Of a DNA stretch of 64,000 bases, positions 17,054 to 27,895 are shown in pieces. Below the pieces are notes generated by a model. The model saw only the letters and a program-made list of their open reading frames with translations, had not been told where the DNA came from and ran no database searches. Position 1 is the first letter of the stretch. Each line of letters starts with the position of its first letter. The stretch is from NCBI RefSeq assembly GCF_021458635.1, contig NZ_JAIRDQ010000001.1, positions 930,001 to 994,000 on the forward strand. Direction: 5' to 3'. The translations under genes were made by a program, and so were the position numbers. The stretch is from Bradyrhizobium monzae. GTDB lineage: Bacteria; Pseudomonadota; Alphaproteobacteria; Rhizobiales; Xanthobacteraceae.

Positions 17054-18841
17054 TTACGACAGCGCCCCCAGCACGCCGCGCGTGGCCTTGTCGATCTCCT
17101 CGACATAGCGGCGGCGGGCAAAGTTCTCGGTCAGGAACCCGACCACCTTGCGGCTGTCGGTGGAATCAACCACCGCCAGCATCTCGGCCTCCGCTTCGTC
17201 GAACACCGCCATCGCGCTCTTCACGTTCATCTCCGGGATCAGCACGATCTCGGTCAGGCGCGCGAGCTCGATGATTTGGATCTCGTCGGCGATGGTGTCG
17301 AGGTCGCTGGCAAACAAATCGGGCAGCAGGACGAGGCCGACATATTCGTCAGTATTGTTGACGATGACGATGCCGGGCCGCGATCCCAACGCGAATTCCG
17401 CCCTCGTGGCAGCGATGGTGGTGGTCGACGGCACCTTGCCGACGTCGGAGCGCATCAGCCGCTCGACGGTGAGGTTGCGCAGCCAGCCGACGTCGTTGGC
17501 GCTGCGGATGGTCTCGCCGCGCAGATGCAGGCGCCAGGTCGAGAAGGAATGGCCGAACATGAAGCGGACGCAGATCGAGGTGACGATGCAGCCGGCCAGC
17601 ACCACGGCGGTGACGTCGACATTGCGGGTCATCTCGAGCACGAGGAACGACATGGTCAGGGGACCGCCGACGATGGCGACGCCGAGCGTGGCCATGCCTG
17701 TCAGCATCGCCACCAGCGGATCGATCACGAAGTTCGGGCTGATCAAGAGCAGCACCGCGGAGAAGAACTTTCCGATCAGGCTGCCGACGAACAGCGAGGC
17801 GAAAAATAGTCCGCCGCGGAAGCCCGAGGCCAGCGAGATCAGGCAGGCCGTTACCTTCAGCGCGATGATGATCGCGATCAGGCCGATGGTCATGTCGTGG
17901 AAGAGATCGAGCACCATGGCGCCGTGCCCGGCCGCGAGCACTTGCGGCGTGACGATGGCGAAGCCGCCGACGATGAGGCCGCCGATCACCGGGCGCAGCC
18001 AGACCGGCAGCCATTTGAACAGCCGCTCGAACATCGAGGACGAACGCATCACGGCGATGCCGACGCCGCTGGTGATGAGCGCGAGCACGATCAATGCGAG
18101 ATATTGCTCGACGCCGACCGCGCTCACCTTGGGGATTTCGATCGAGTAAGGCGCGCCGCCGAGCCATTGCGCCGTCAGCGCGCCGGCAAGCGAGGCCGCC
18201 AGGATCGGCGCGGCGCTGCCGACCGAATAGACGCCGACGATCAGCTCGCAGGCGTAGAACGCACCGGTGATCGGCGCGCCGAAAGCCGCCGCGATCGCCG
18301 CCGCCGCGCCGCAACCCACGATCAGGCGGAGGTCGTTGCGGCGGAGATTGAAGAACTTTCCGAACAGCGAGGCGATGCCCGACCCGATCTGGGTGTAGCC
18401 AGCCTCCAAGCCGACCGAGGCGCCGCAGCCGTTCGAGATCAGCGTCTGGCTCGATACCACCACGCTGTCGCGCATCGACAGATTGCCGCCGCGCAGCGCG
18501 TTGGCCTCGATCGGGTCGACCGCGCTGGAGATCTTCCACCGTCGCCGCCACCACTCCATGATGCCGAGCACCAGGCCGCCCAGCGCCGGCGCGATCATCG
18601 CCGCCCAGGGGTTGATATGGGTGTTGGCCGAGAGGCGCACGTCGATCGGAATGCCGTAGATCACGACATGGGCAATCTGCGCGATCTCGGCCATCAGTGT
18701 CACGATCGCGCCGGCCAGCGTGCCGATCACGAGCGACAGCGGGATCAGGTAGAACTCGTTGCTGCGCAGCAGCGCGCGCAGCCGAACCATGGTGCGGTTG
18801 GTGCCCTTGCCGTCGACGAAATATCTGATCCGCGCGAACAC
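17054..18841 (-). CDS. CLC-family chloride channel/antiporter with CBS pair
   Basis: A 595-residue membrane protein starting with GTG at 18841. The CLC core carries GLEAGYTQIGSGIAS, with Glu at the position of the gating glutamate of the GxExP motif (the Pro is replaced by Gly), then FGAPITGAFYACE, GGLFFASLFVG and GGPLTMSFLVLEMTRN. The C-terminal ~150 residues contain two CBS domains (ERLMRSDVGKVPS and the region around VLIPEMNVKSAMAVFDEAEA). It should move chloride or another anion across the inner membrane. It is 12 bases downstream of the aldolase gene, so co-transcription is likely. Confidence 0.87.
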   Translation of the reverse strand: MFARIRYFVDGKGTNRTMVRLRALLRSNEFYLIPLSLVIGTLAGAIVTLMAEIAQIAHVVIYGIPIDVRLSANTHINPWAAMIAPALGGLVLGIMEWWRRRWKISSAVDPIEANALRGGNLSMRDSVVVSSQTLISNGCGASVGLEAGYTQIGSGIASLFGKFFNLRRNDLRLIVGCGAAAAIAAAFGAPITGAFYACELIVGVYSVGSAAPILAASLAGALTAQWLGGAPYSIEIPKVSAVGVEQYLALIVLALITSGVGIAVMRSSSMFERLFKWLPVWLRPVIGGLIVGGFAIVTPQVLAAGHGAMVLDLFHDMTIGLIAIIIALKVTACLISLASGFRGGLFFASLFVGSLIGKFFSAVLLLISPNFVIDPLVAMLTGMATLGVAIVGGPLTMSFLVLEMTRNVDVTAVVLAGCIVTSICVRFMFGHSFSTWRLHLRGETIRSANDVGWLRNLTVERLMRSDVGKVPSTTTIAATRAEFALGSRPGIVIVNNTDEYVGLVLLPDLFASDLDTIADEIQIIELARLTEIVLIPEMNVKSAMAVFDEAEAEMLAVVDSTDSRKVVGFLTENFARRRYVEEIDKATRGVLGALS

Positions 18842-18853
18842 CGCTTGCGAGCC

Positions 18854-19507
18854 CTACCCTTCCGACAGGCCGTAGCCGGCCATGCGCTGGCGGACCCGTT
18901 CAATCTCGTCGCTCGAGAGCAGCGGCGGTTTGCCGATCTGGAGGCAGCCGTGATATTGCCGCGCCAGCGTCTCGACCTCGACGGCGAGCCACATCGCCTT
19001 GTCGAGCGTCTTGCCGACCGCGATCATGCCGTGATGGTCGAGCAGGCACGCGAGCCGGCCGACCAGCGCGCGCACCGCGTGCTCGGACAGCTCCGCCGTG
19101 CCGAAGGTGGCATAGGGCGCGCAGCGAATGCTGTCGCCGCCGGCGGCCGCGATCATGTAGTGCACGGGCGGGATCTCCATGCCCATGATCGCCAAAATGG
19201 TGCAATAGGTCGGATGGGCATGGACGACGGCGTCGACGTCGGCGCGCGCCTTCAGGATGTCCAGATGGAAGCGCCACTCGCTGGATGGCTTCTGCTCTGG
19301 GGCGTGCGAGCCGTCCATCGCCATGAACACGATCTGGTCCGGCGTCATGGCGTCATAGGGCAGGCTGGTGGGCGTGATCAGGAGCCCAGCCCCGTGCCGT
19401 ACGCTGATATTGCCTGACGTGCCCTGGTTGATGCCGAGCGCGTTCATGCGGCGGCAGGCGTCGATGATGGCTTGTCGCTTTGCGAGCTCGTCCGCTGTCA
19501 TCGACAT
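18854..19507 (-). CDS. Class II aldolase/adducin family protein (fuculose-phosphate aldolase-like)
   Basis: A 217-residue zinc enzyme of the FucA/AraD family. The fold signatures are INQGTSGNISVR near residue 26, TPTSLPYDAMTPDQIV, the zinc-binding VHAHPTYC, and a third His in LLDHHGMIAVG. A catalytic Glu is likely in KPSSEWRFHLD. It cleaves or epimerises a sugar phosphate in the cytosol; the exact substrate is not visible. It precedes the CLC gene by 12 bases with no obvious functional link. Confidence 0.85.
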   Translation of the reverse strand: MSMTADELAKRQAIIDACRRMNALGINQGTSGNISVRHGAGLLITPTSLPYDAMTPDQIVFMAMDGSHAPEQKPSSEWRFHLDILKARADVDAVVHAHPTYCTILAIMGMEIPPVHYMIAAAGGDSIRCAPYATFGTAELSEHAVRALVGRLACLLDHHGMIAVGKTLDKAMWLAVEVETLARQYHGCLQIGKPPLLSSDEIERVRQRMAGYGLSEG

Positions 19508-19700
19508 CCCGATTTTGTCTCGACCTTCTTATCGATCTCGTTGGCGATGGGCGCTTGTTAGACCCGAAGTACGTCAAAGCAATATGGCAGTGCAAGCGAA
19601 AGCGGACCTGTTCAGGCGCCGTCGCACCGGCGGGCCCGCCACACCACGAATTGTATCGTAAAATCAATGGATTAACAGATCGTCACAGCCCGATAAAACT

Positions 19701-19925
19701 CTAGGACAGGCTGGCCCGGACGGCGGCAATCCCGTTGATCACGAACTGCACCGAATAGGCCGCGAGCAGCATGCCGAGCACGCGCGAGCACGGCATTTCC
19801 GGTCCGGCCCAGCGTCCGCGCGATCAGGTGCGCAGAGATGAAGCAGAACATGCAGATCAGGCAGACGGCGAGGACGACCGCGATGATGATCGCGAGCCTC
19901 GCCCCGTAGCCGGCGGCTCGCGGGA
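19701..19925 (-). pseudogene. marC-family membrane protein, truncated and frameshifted remnant
   Basis: Read on the minus strand, the region encodes GARLAIIIAVVLAVCLICMF and FISAHLIARTLGRTGNAV. After a shift of frame near 19795 it continues VLGMLLAAYSVQFVINGIAA to a TAG at 19701-19703. This is the C-terminal transmembrane part and end of a MarC-type protein split by an indel; the N-terminal half is missing. The rest of the 19508-20018 gap holds no recognisable gene. Confidence 0.65.
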
Positions 19926-20018
19926 GCCTTCGCGAGGAACATTTGCTGATCCAGGCTCTTGATCGCGTGAGGATTGAGGAAGGGCATGCCTTCCCGTGTC
20001 GCCTCAAGAGGAGGACTT

Positions 20019-20588
20019 ATGGCTAAGACAGCAAAGAAACGTGCGAACAAGAAAAAGGCCGCAGCGCGCCGCCCACGTCAGGCGCCCAAGATGCTGAGCG
20101 ACCTGTTTCTGGAAACATTGAAGGACATCTATTTCGCCGAGAACAAGATCATCAAGACGCTCCCGAAGATGGCCAAGGCCGCGCATTCGAAGGACCTTGC
20201 CGCCGCCTTCAACAAGCATCTGCGCGAGACCCAGGGCCAGGTCAAACGGCTGGACCAGATCTTCAAGATGCTGGGCAAGCCTGCGCGCGGCAAGCCGTGC
20301 GAGGCGATCAACGGCATCACCGACGAGGGCGCCGAGATCATGAAGGACTTCAGGAACGCCCCTGCCCTCGACGCCGGCCTGCTCGCGGCAGCGCAGGCGG
20401 TCGAGCACTATGAGATCTCCCGTTACGGCACGTTGCGCACCTGGGCCGAGGAGCTCGGCATGCCTGACGCGGCAAGGCTGCTTCAGGCGACGCTGGACGA
20501 GGAAGAGGCAACGGACCACACGCTGACCGAGCTCGCCACTTCGGTCATCAACCTCGAAGCGGAACAAGGGTACCGCGAAGCCGCCTGA
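20019..20588 (+). CDS. DUF892 ferritin-like protein (YciE/YciF type)
   Basis: A 189-residue helical protein with a very lysine/arginine-rich N-terminus (residues 1-25), which may bind nucleic acid. A four-helix ferritin-like domain follows: SDLFLETLKDIYFAENKIIK, then AAQAVEHYEISRYGTLRTWA and a final helix with DEEEATDHTLTELA. These are the Glu/His positions of the DUF892 family, often linked to stress response. The start at 20019 follows AAGAGGAGG. A tail of about ten residues (EQGYREAA) ends it. The reaction, if any, is unknown. Confidence 0.85.
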   Translation: MAKTAKKRANKKKAAARRPRQAPKMLSDLFLETLKDIYFAENKIIKTLPKMAKAAHSKDLAAAFNKHLRETQGQVKRLDQIFKMLGKPARGKPCEAINGITDEGAEIMKDFRNAPALDAGLLAAAQAVEHYEISRYGTLRTWAEELGMPDAARLLQATLDEEEATDHTLTELATSVINLEAEQGYREAA

Positions 20589-20776
20589 TCCCAACCATCC
20601 CGCCCAATTGTTGCCTCCGGCGCCGCGGATCATCTCCGCGGCGTCGATGCGTCTGAGCGCAAGGGCCTCCCCTCCTTCGAGGGGCCAGGCATGCTCCAAG
20701 CGCGCGATGCTGGAATTTGCTGGAACCATCACCATATCCCCGTTTTCCAACCGCAGCGCCTTCCCCGAGTTTTGCC

Positions 20777-21160
20777 ATGCAACCGAAAAATCCCTTCGAC
20801 TGGATGCTGTCCGAAGCCCTGGACCAGCTGACCCGCGGCGAACGGCTGCGCCGGCAGTTCGGCCGTCAGGAAGCCTGCTGGGAGCCGCCGATCGACGTGC
20901 TCGAGACCGAGCATGAGCTTTTGATCCTGGTCGCGCTTCCCGGCGTCAACCCGGACAATGTCGAGACGGTGATCCAGGACGGCGTGCTCATCATCTCCGG
21001 CCAGCGCACGCTCCCGCCGGAGCTTCGCAACGCCCGCATCCACCGGCTCGAGCTGCCGCAGGGGCGCTTCGAGCGCCGCATTGCATTGCCCCTTGGCCGC
21101 TACGCCATCAGCCGCTTCGTGATGGACGGCTGCGTCGCACTGCGCCTCGCCAAATCCTGA
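20777..21160 (+). CDS. Hsp20/alpha-crystallin small heat-shock protein
   Basis: A 127-residue cytoplasmic chaperone. The alpha-crystallin domain runs from about residue 38 (EPPIDVLETEHELLILVALP) through GVNPDNVETVIQDGVLIISG to ELPQGRFERRIALPLGRYA. It lacks the usual C-terminal IXI extension, ending VALRLAKS. The gene ends 8 bases before lon, so the pair is very probably one heat-responsive transcript. Hsp20 would hold unfolding proteins that Lon degrades; this link is inferred from adjacency. Confidence 0.88.
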   Translation: MQPKNPFDWMLSEALDQLTRGERLRRQFGRQEACWEPPIDVLETEHELLILVALPGVNPDNVETVIQDGVLIISGQRTLPPELRNARIHRLELPQGRFERRIALPLGRYAISRFVMDGCVALRLAKS

Positions 21161-21168
21161 GGTCGATC

Positions 21169-23550
<2,382 letters not shown>

Positions 23551-23555
23551 ATGCG

Positions 23556-23711
23556 ATGAAGAAACTGCTGGAAGAAGCGAAGCGATCGCGGACAACGCAG
23601 AAAGTGCGCCAGCTGCTCGATCGTGCCATCGACCGGGTGCGCGATGCACTTGCAGGACCGGAGCCACGGCTTCAACCGATCCCGGTTCGGGCCAGGCGCC
23701 GCAAGGGCTGA
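23556..23711 (+). CDS. Small basic protein (51 aa) downstream of lon
   Basis: The frame starts with ATG 5 bases after the lon stop, preceded by GGAG within the end of lon, and ends at a TGA just before a strong terminator. It encodes a helical, highly charged peptide (MKKLLEEAKRS, then LLDRAIDRVRDAL) ending in a basic tail. Placement between the lon stop and the terminator supports expression with lon. I do not recognise a family, and a chance frame is possible. Confidence 0.45.
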   Translation: MKKLLEEAKRSRTTQKVRQLLDRAIDRVRDALAGPEPRLQPIPVRARRRKG

Positions 23712-23747
23712 TCCCCTCCGTATCGGCCCCTGCAGTCACACAGTACA

Positions 23748-23776
23748 AAAGGCCCCCTCTCATCGAGGGGGCCTTT
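23748..23776. terminator. Bidirectional rho-independent terminator between lon and HU genes
   Basis: AAAGGCCCCCTC (23748-23759) pairs perfectly with GAGGGGGCCTTT (23765-23776) around a TCATC loop. A-rich and T-rich flanks on the two sides make it work in both directions, ending the hsp20-lon transcript and the convergent HU gene. Confidence 0.85.
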
Positions 23777-23782
23777 GCGTTA

Positions 23783-24085
23783 TCAGGCCACAGCGTCCTT
23801 GGCAGCCTTGACCGGGCGGGCGCGGACGATCTTCCGGGCCGGCTTGGCCTTGAACATCATCTCTTCACCCGTGAACGGGTTGGTGCCCTTGCGCGCCTTG
23901 GTCGCGGGCTTCTTGATGACCACGAACTTGGCGAAGCCCGGCACCAGGAACAGGCCGTTCTTCTTGAGCTCCTTGTGACCGACGTCGGTCAGCGTCTCCA
24001 TGACGCTCTTGACGTCACGCTTGGAAAGCTCGGTGGCGGTCGCAATCTTTTCGATCAACTGCGATTTCGACATTTGGGCTGGCAT
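23783..24085 (-). CDS. HU-family DNA-binding protein
   Basis: A 100-residue nucleoid protein. The HU/IHF core starts MSKSQLIEKIATATELSKRD; the DNA-binding arm contains TNPFTGEEMMFKAKPARKIV, and the C-terminus is an extra Lys/Arg/Ala-rich tail (ARPVKAAKDAVA). The start at 24085 is preceded by AGAGGAGACACG. It binds and bends DNA as a dimer. It is convergent with lon and shares its terminator. About 280 bases upstream separate it from the thiolase gene. Confidence 0.93.
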   Translation of the reverse strand: MPAQMSKSQLIEKIATATELSKRDVKSVMETLTDVGHKELKKNGLFLVPGFAKFVVIKKPATKARKGTNPFTGEEMMFKAKPARKIVRARPVKAAKDAVA

Positions 24086-24366
24086 CGTGTCTCCTCTGAT
24101 TCGTTGCCGGTTGCATATTAGACCAACCGGCGAAGGCCTATAGCCTTCTGCACAGTTTTGTCGCGGTTTTACGGGCTTTTTTGGCCCCCTGTGGCAAAAA
24201 CCCCTGCATTTTAGCGGCTTCCGGAGCGGAAGGCACCTCTGGCAGCGGTTTTTGCCTTGTTTCAAAGGCCCGCAAGCAGCCTTGCTAAAGCTGATTCGAT
24301 GCTTTCGACAAGCGACGACCGGCCTCTTTGCGGGAGACCGGTCACGATTCACCCTGAAAAATAAGG

Positions 24367-25599
24367 CTAGATGCGCTCGATGATGACCGCCGGAGCCATG
24401 CCTCCCGCGGCGCACATGGTGACGAGACCACGCTTGAGGTCGCGCCGTTCGAGCTCGTCGAGCACGGTGCCGATCAGGATCGAGCCGGTCGCGCCGATGG
24501 GATGGCCGAGCGCGATCGAGCCGCCATTGACGTTGACCTTGGCGCGGTCGAGCTTGAGATCGCGGATGTATTTTTCCGCGACGACCGCAAAGGCCTCGTT
24601 GATCTCGAACAGATCAATGTCGTCGATGGTGAGTCCGGCCTTCGCCAGCACCTTGCGCGTCGCCGGCACCGGCGCGTTCAGCATCAGCGTCGGCGAGTCC
24701 CCCATGTTGGCCATCGCGACCACGCGGGCGCGCGGCTTGAGACCATGCGCCTTGGCGTAAGTCGGCGAGGCCAGCAGGATCGCGGCGGCGCCATCGACCA
24801 CGCCGGACGAGTTACCGGCGTGGTGCATGAAGTCGATATCGAGATCAGGATATTTCTGCAGGATCAGGCCGCGATAGGTCGTGCCCCTGTCGTCGAGCGC
24901 ATAGTCGGCGATCGCGGGGAATGCGGGCTTCAGGCTGCTGAGCCCTTCCATCGTGGTCTGCGGCCGCGGATATTCTTCATGGTCGAGCGCGAGGCTGCCG
25001 TCCTCGCGGTGAACGGGCACGAGGCTCTTGTTGAAATGGCCGCCGGCAATCGCCTGTGCCGCCCGCTTCTGGCTTTCCAGCCCGAGCGCGTCGACGTCCC
25101 GGCGCGTGATGCCTTCCAGCGTCGCGATCGCATCGGCGCAGACGCCCTGATGCGACTGCGGGTGCCGTGCACGCAGGCGCAGATTGCCGTTATCCATCAT
25201 CATCGGACCGCCGCCGCGACGTCCCTCCATTGACATCATCTCGCATCCGCCGGCGATGACGAGATCTTCCGCGCCAGCCATGATCGAGGAGGCCGCCATG
25301 TTGACGCTGGTGATGCCGGAGCCACAAAACCGATCGAGCGTCACCGCGCTCGCGCGCACGTCGTAGCCGGCATCGAGTGCCGACATCCGCCCGAGATCGC
25401 CGCCTTGGGTTGCGACCTGCGCGCTGCAGCCCCAGACGATATCGTCGACATCGGCGGTGTTGATGCCGGTGCGGTCGGCGAGCGCGCGCAGCACCGTTGC
25501 GCCAAGCTGCTGCGGATGAATGCCGGAAAGCGCTCCCTTGCCGGCCTTGCCGACGCCGCGCGGGGTGCGGCAGGCATCGATGATCAGCGCGTCGGTCAT
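24367..25599 (-). CDS. Thiolase (acetyl-CoA acetyltransferase family)
   Basis: A 410-residue cytosolic thiolase. The nucleophilic Cys92 sits in DRFCGSGITSVNMA, and the active-site His366 (NGGSIALGHPIGATGS) and Cys396 (LVTMCAAGGM) are in place. It condenses or cleaves acyl-CoA with CoA; whether it acts in fatty-acid degradation, polyhydroxyalkanoate synthesis or another route is not visible, as no acyl-CoA partner lies beside it. It appears monocistronic. Confidence 0.9.
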   Translation of the reverse strand: MTDALIIDACRTPRGVGKAGKGALSGIHPQQLGATVLRALADRTGINTADVDDIVWGCSAQVATQGGDLGRMSALDAGYDVRASAVTLDRFCGSGITSVNMAASSIMAGAEDLVIAGGCEMMSMEGRRGGGPMMMDNGNLRLRARHPQSHQGVCADAIATLEGITRRDVDALGLESQKRAAQAIAGGHFNKSLVPVHREDGSLALDHEEYPRPQTTMEGLSSLKPAFPAIADYALDDRGTTYRGLILQKYPDLDIDFMHHAGNSSGVVDGAAAILLASPTYAKAHGLKPRARVVAMANMGDSPTLMLNAPVPATRKVLAKAGLTIDDIDLFEINEAFAVVAEKYIRDLKLDRAKVNVNGGSIALGHPIGATGSILIGTVLDELERRDLKRGLVTMCAAGGMAPAVIIERI

Positions 25600-25715
25600 G
25601 GGCGTTGTCCTCTTGTTATGAGTGTTGAGGCGGTTTTGAATCAGAGGGAGAGCGGAGTCAATGTGCGAGGCTTACGCCCCTCGCCCGGATTTTCCGCTGC
25701 GCGTAAAATCCGGGA

Positions 25716-27179
25716 TCACGCCCCCGCTGCGTTGTTCGCGACCACGCTGCGATAGAAGCTCGCGCTCAGTTTCGGCGTACGTACCTGGGTGTCGAAATTG
25801 ACGTGGTACAGCCCAAAGCGCTTGTTGAGCCCGAACACCCATTCAAAATTGTCCATCAGGCTCCAGAGGAAATAGCCGCGCACCGGGACACCCTCGGTGG
25901 TGGCGCGCTGGAGCTGGGCGAGATAATTGCGCAGATACATGATGCGGTCGGTGTCGTAAATCTTGCCGTCCGGAGTCACCTGGTCGTCCCCGGATGTGCC
26001 GTTCTCGCTGATATAGATCGCAGTGGTCTTCCAGATTTTTGCAGCGAGCTTCGGCACCCAGTACATCGTCTCGGGTCCGACGCGCAGCCAATCCGAATTC
26101 ATATGGGGAAAGGCCTTTGGAATCGGCAGCGGCATGAAGCCCGCGCCCTGGTCTGACGCGACGATGTAGTGCTGCGGTGCGTAGATGTTGAGGCCGAGGA
26201 AATCCACCGGCGAGGAGATGATCTTCAGTTCGGCGTCGGTGTATTTCGGCGCGTCGGCGCCGGCATATTTCAGAAACGCATCCGTGTACTGGCCGGTCAT
26301 GATGACGTTGAGATAGCCCGCGTTCAGCTCGCGCAGCGCGATCTCGGTGGCGCGGACGTTCTCGGGCGTATCGATCGCGGGAATGCAGGCATCGATGTTC
26401 TCGGCGGGCCCGACGCGCGTGCCGCGGCGGCCATGGGCGCGCACCGCCTGCACGGCGAGCCCGTGCGCCAGCGCGCTGTTGTGCCGGATCTGGTTCACTT
26501 CGGCCTGCCGCAGGGTCAAGCCCGGCGCATCGATGCCGATGCCGTAACCGAAATAGACGAAGCGGCCGCTCTCGTTCAGCGTGAAAACGTTCTTGACGCG
26601 ATCGGTCAGGTGTTCGGCGACATAGGCCGCATAATCGCCGAAGATCTTGCAGGTCTCGGTCGAGCGCCAGCCACCAAAACGGTCCTGCAGCGATTGCGGC
26701 AAATCCCAGTGATAGAGCGTCAGCCACGGCTCGATGCCGTTCTTCAGGAGTTCGTCGACCAGGCGATTGTAGAAATCGAGCCCTTTCGGGTTCGGCTTGC
26801 CGTCTCCATCCGGGAACACCCGCGGCCAGGCCACCGAAAAGCGATAGGCCTTGCAGCCGAGTTGCTTGATGAGCGCGATATCGTCCTTGTAGCGATGATA
26901 GTGCTCGTTGGCGCGGTCGCCGGTGGTGCCGTCCTCGATCTTGCCGGGGATGCGGACGAACTTGTCCCAGATCGAGGCCCCTCGCCCGTCCTCGTCGACC
27001 GCGCCCTCGACCTGATAGGACGAGGTCGCCGTGCCCCAGAGGAAATTCTGCGGAAAGCCCCGCGCGCTCCGTGACGCCGCTGCCGGCATGGCGTCGGCGA
27101 GATCCAGCGGGGCCGTCATTCCGGCCGCAGACAACCCCGCGATTTTCGCGAATTGGCGACGCGAGACCTTGTCCGACAT
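25716..27179 (-). CDS. Tat-exported GH1 beta-glucosidase
   Basis: A 487-residue glycoside hydrolase family 1 enzyme with a twin-arginine signal (SRRQFAK, residues 6-12, then a hydrophobic stretch and an AMPAAA cleavage region). The domain starts FPQNFLWGTATSSYQVEGA. The acid/base Glu is in FTLNES, a variant of the usual TFNEP motif, and the nucleophile Glu is in YISENGTS. It hydrolyses beta-glucosides, probably folded in the cytoplasm and exported to the periplasm. The start at 27179 is chosen for the Tat signal. No sugar transporter adjoins it. Confidence 0.9.
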   Translation of the reverse strand: MSDKVSRRQFAKIAGLSAAGMTAPLDLADAMPAAASRSARGFPQNFLWGTATSSYQVEGAVDEDGRGASIWDKFVRIPGKIEDGTTGDRANEHYHRYKDDIALIKQLGCKAYRFSVAWPRVFPDGDGKPNPKGLDFYNRLVDELLKNGIEPWLTLYHWDLPQSLQDRFGGWRSTETCKIFGDYAAYVAEHLTDRVKNVFTLNESGRFVYFGYGIGIDAPGLTLRQAEVNQIRHNSALAHGLAVQAVRAHGRRGTRVGPAENIDACIPAIDTPENVRATEIALRELNAGYLNVIMTGQYTDAFLKYAGADAPKYTDAELKIISSPVDFLGLNIYAPQHYIVASDQGAGFMPLPIPKAFPHMNSDWLRVGPETMYWVPKLAAKIWKTTAIYISENGTSGDDQVTPDGKIYDTDRIMYLRNYLAQLQRATTEGVPVRGYFLWSLMDNFEWVFGLNKRFGLYHVNFDTQVRTPKLSASFYRSVVANNAAGA

Positions 27180-27339
27180 TGATGCTGCCCCGAGATGATT
27201 GATGCGGCGGCACAATGACGGGGCGCAGGCGGTTTGAAAAGCGCCGGCACCGGAGTTTGAGGATGCAGAATGGCGCGCCCCCCGGGGGGCGCGACATGTC
27301 GATGCAGGCGAAGCGACGGGCCGGCGATGGCCTCTGCGA

Positions 27340-27759
27340 TCAGCGCGAGCGTTTCGGCAGCTTTGGAAGCTTGTCGGGATTGAACGCCGGGACCTGTCCG
27401 GTGACCTGCCCGGTTCGTTCAGGTGCCGCCGCCGGCTGTTCCGTCAGAATGAGCGTACCCTGGAGGACGATTCCCCCCGCCTGTCCGGCCGTCGCCGTGT
27501 AGGTCGCGATCTTGCCGGGGCACGTGCCCTCGATGTCCAGCGTCAGTTCATCATAGACGCCGAACACGGTGATGCGTCCCTCGGTATGACGCTTCGTCGA
27601 CACGGTCGCGGTGAAACGATCGCCATCGACCTCCAGGGAGCCGTGATACGTCATCAGGCTGTCGCGGCCCCAAATCTGGCCGTCCGCGACATGGACGATG
27701 CCGGTGCCCTGGTCGAGTGGCGTTTTGTACCAGGCCGCGTAGGTCCCGTCCTTCAGCAT
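27340..27759 (-). CDS. GrlR-like small regulatory-domain protein, tentative
   Basis: A 139-residue soluble protein starting MLKDGTYAAWYKTPLDQGTG. The beta-rich core with DGQIWGRDSLMTYHGSLEVD resembles the GrlR-type beta-barrel (a negative regulator domain found with type III secretion, but also widespread in rhizobia). A proline-rich C-terminal tail ends PDKLPKLPKRSR. The start follows GGGAG at ten bases. No secretion genes are nearby, so the regulatory role is not supported by context. Confidence 0.6.
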   Translation of the reverse strand: MLKDGTYAAWYKTPLDQGTGIVHVADGQIWGRDSLMTYHGSLEVDGDRFTATVSTKRHTEGRITVFGVYDELTLDIEGTCPGKIATYTATAGQAGGIVLQGTLILTEQPAAAPERTGQVTGQVPAFNPDKLPKLPKRSR

Positions 27760-27895
27760 GGGGAGCAGTCTCCCTTGGTCTTTTCGCGGCAATCATCCGC
27801 ACAGTTGGCACTAAGGAACGGTTAATCACGCGGCCCGTGTGAATCCGGCCCCACAAGGCGCGGACACTGGGCGGTGGCCACACCACCACCTCGCT

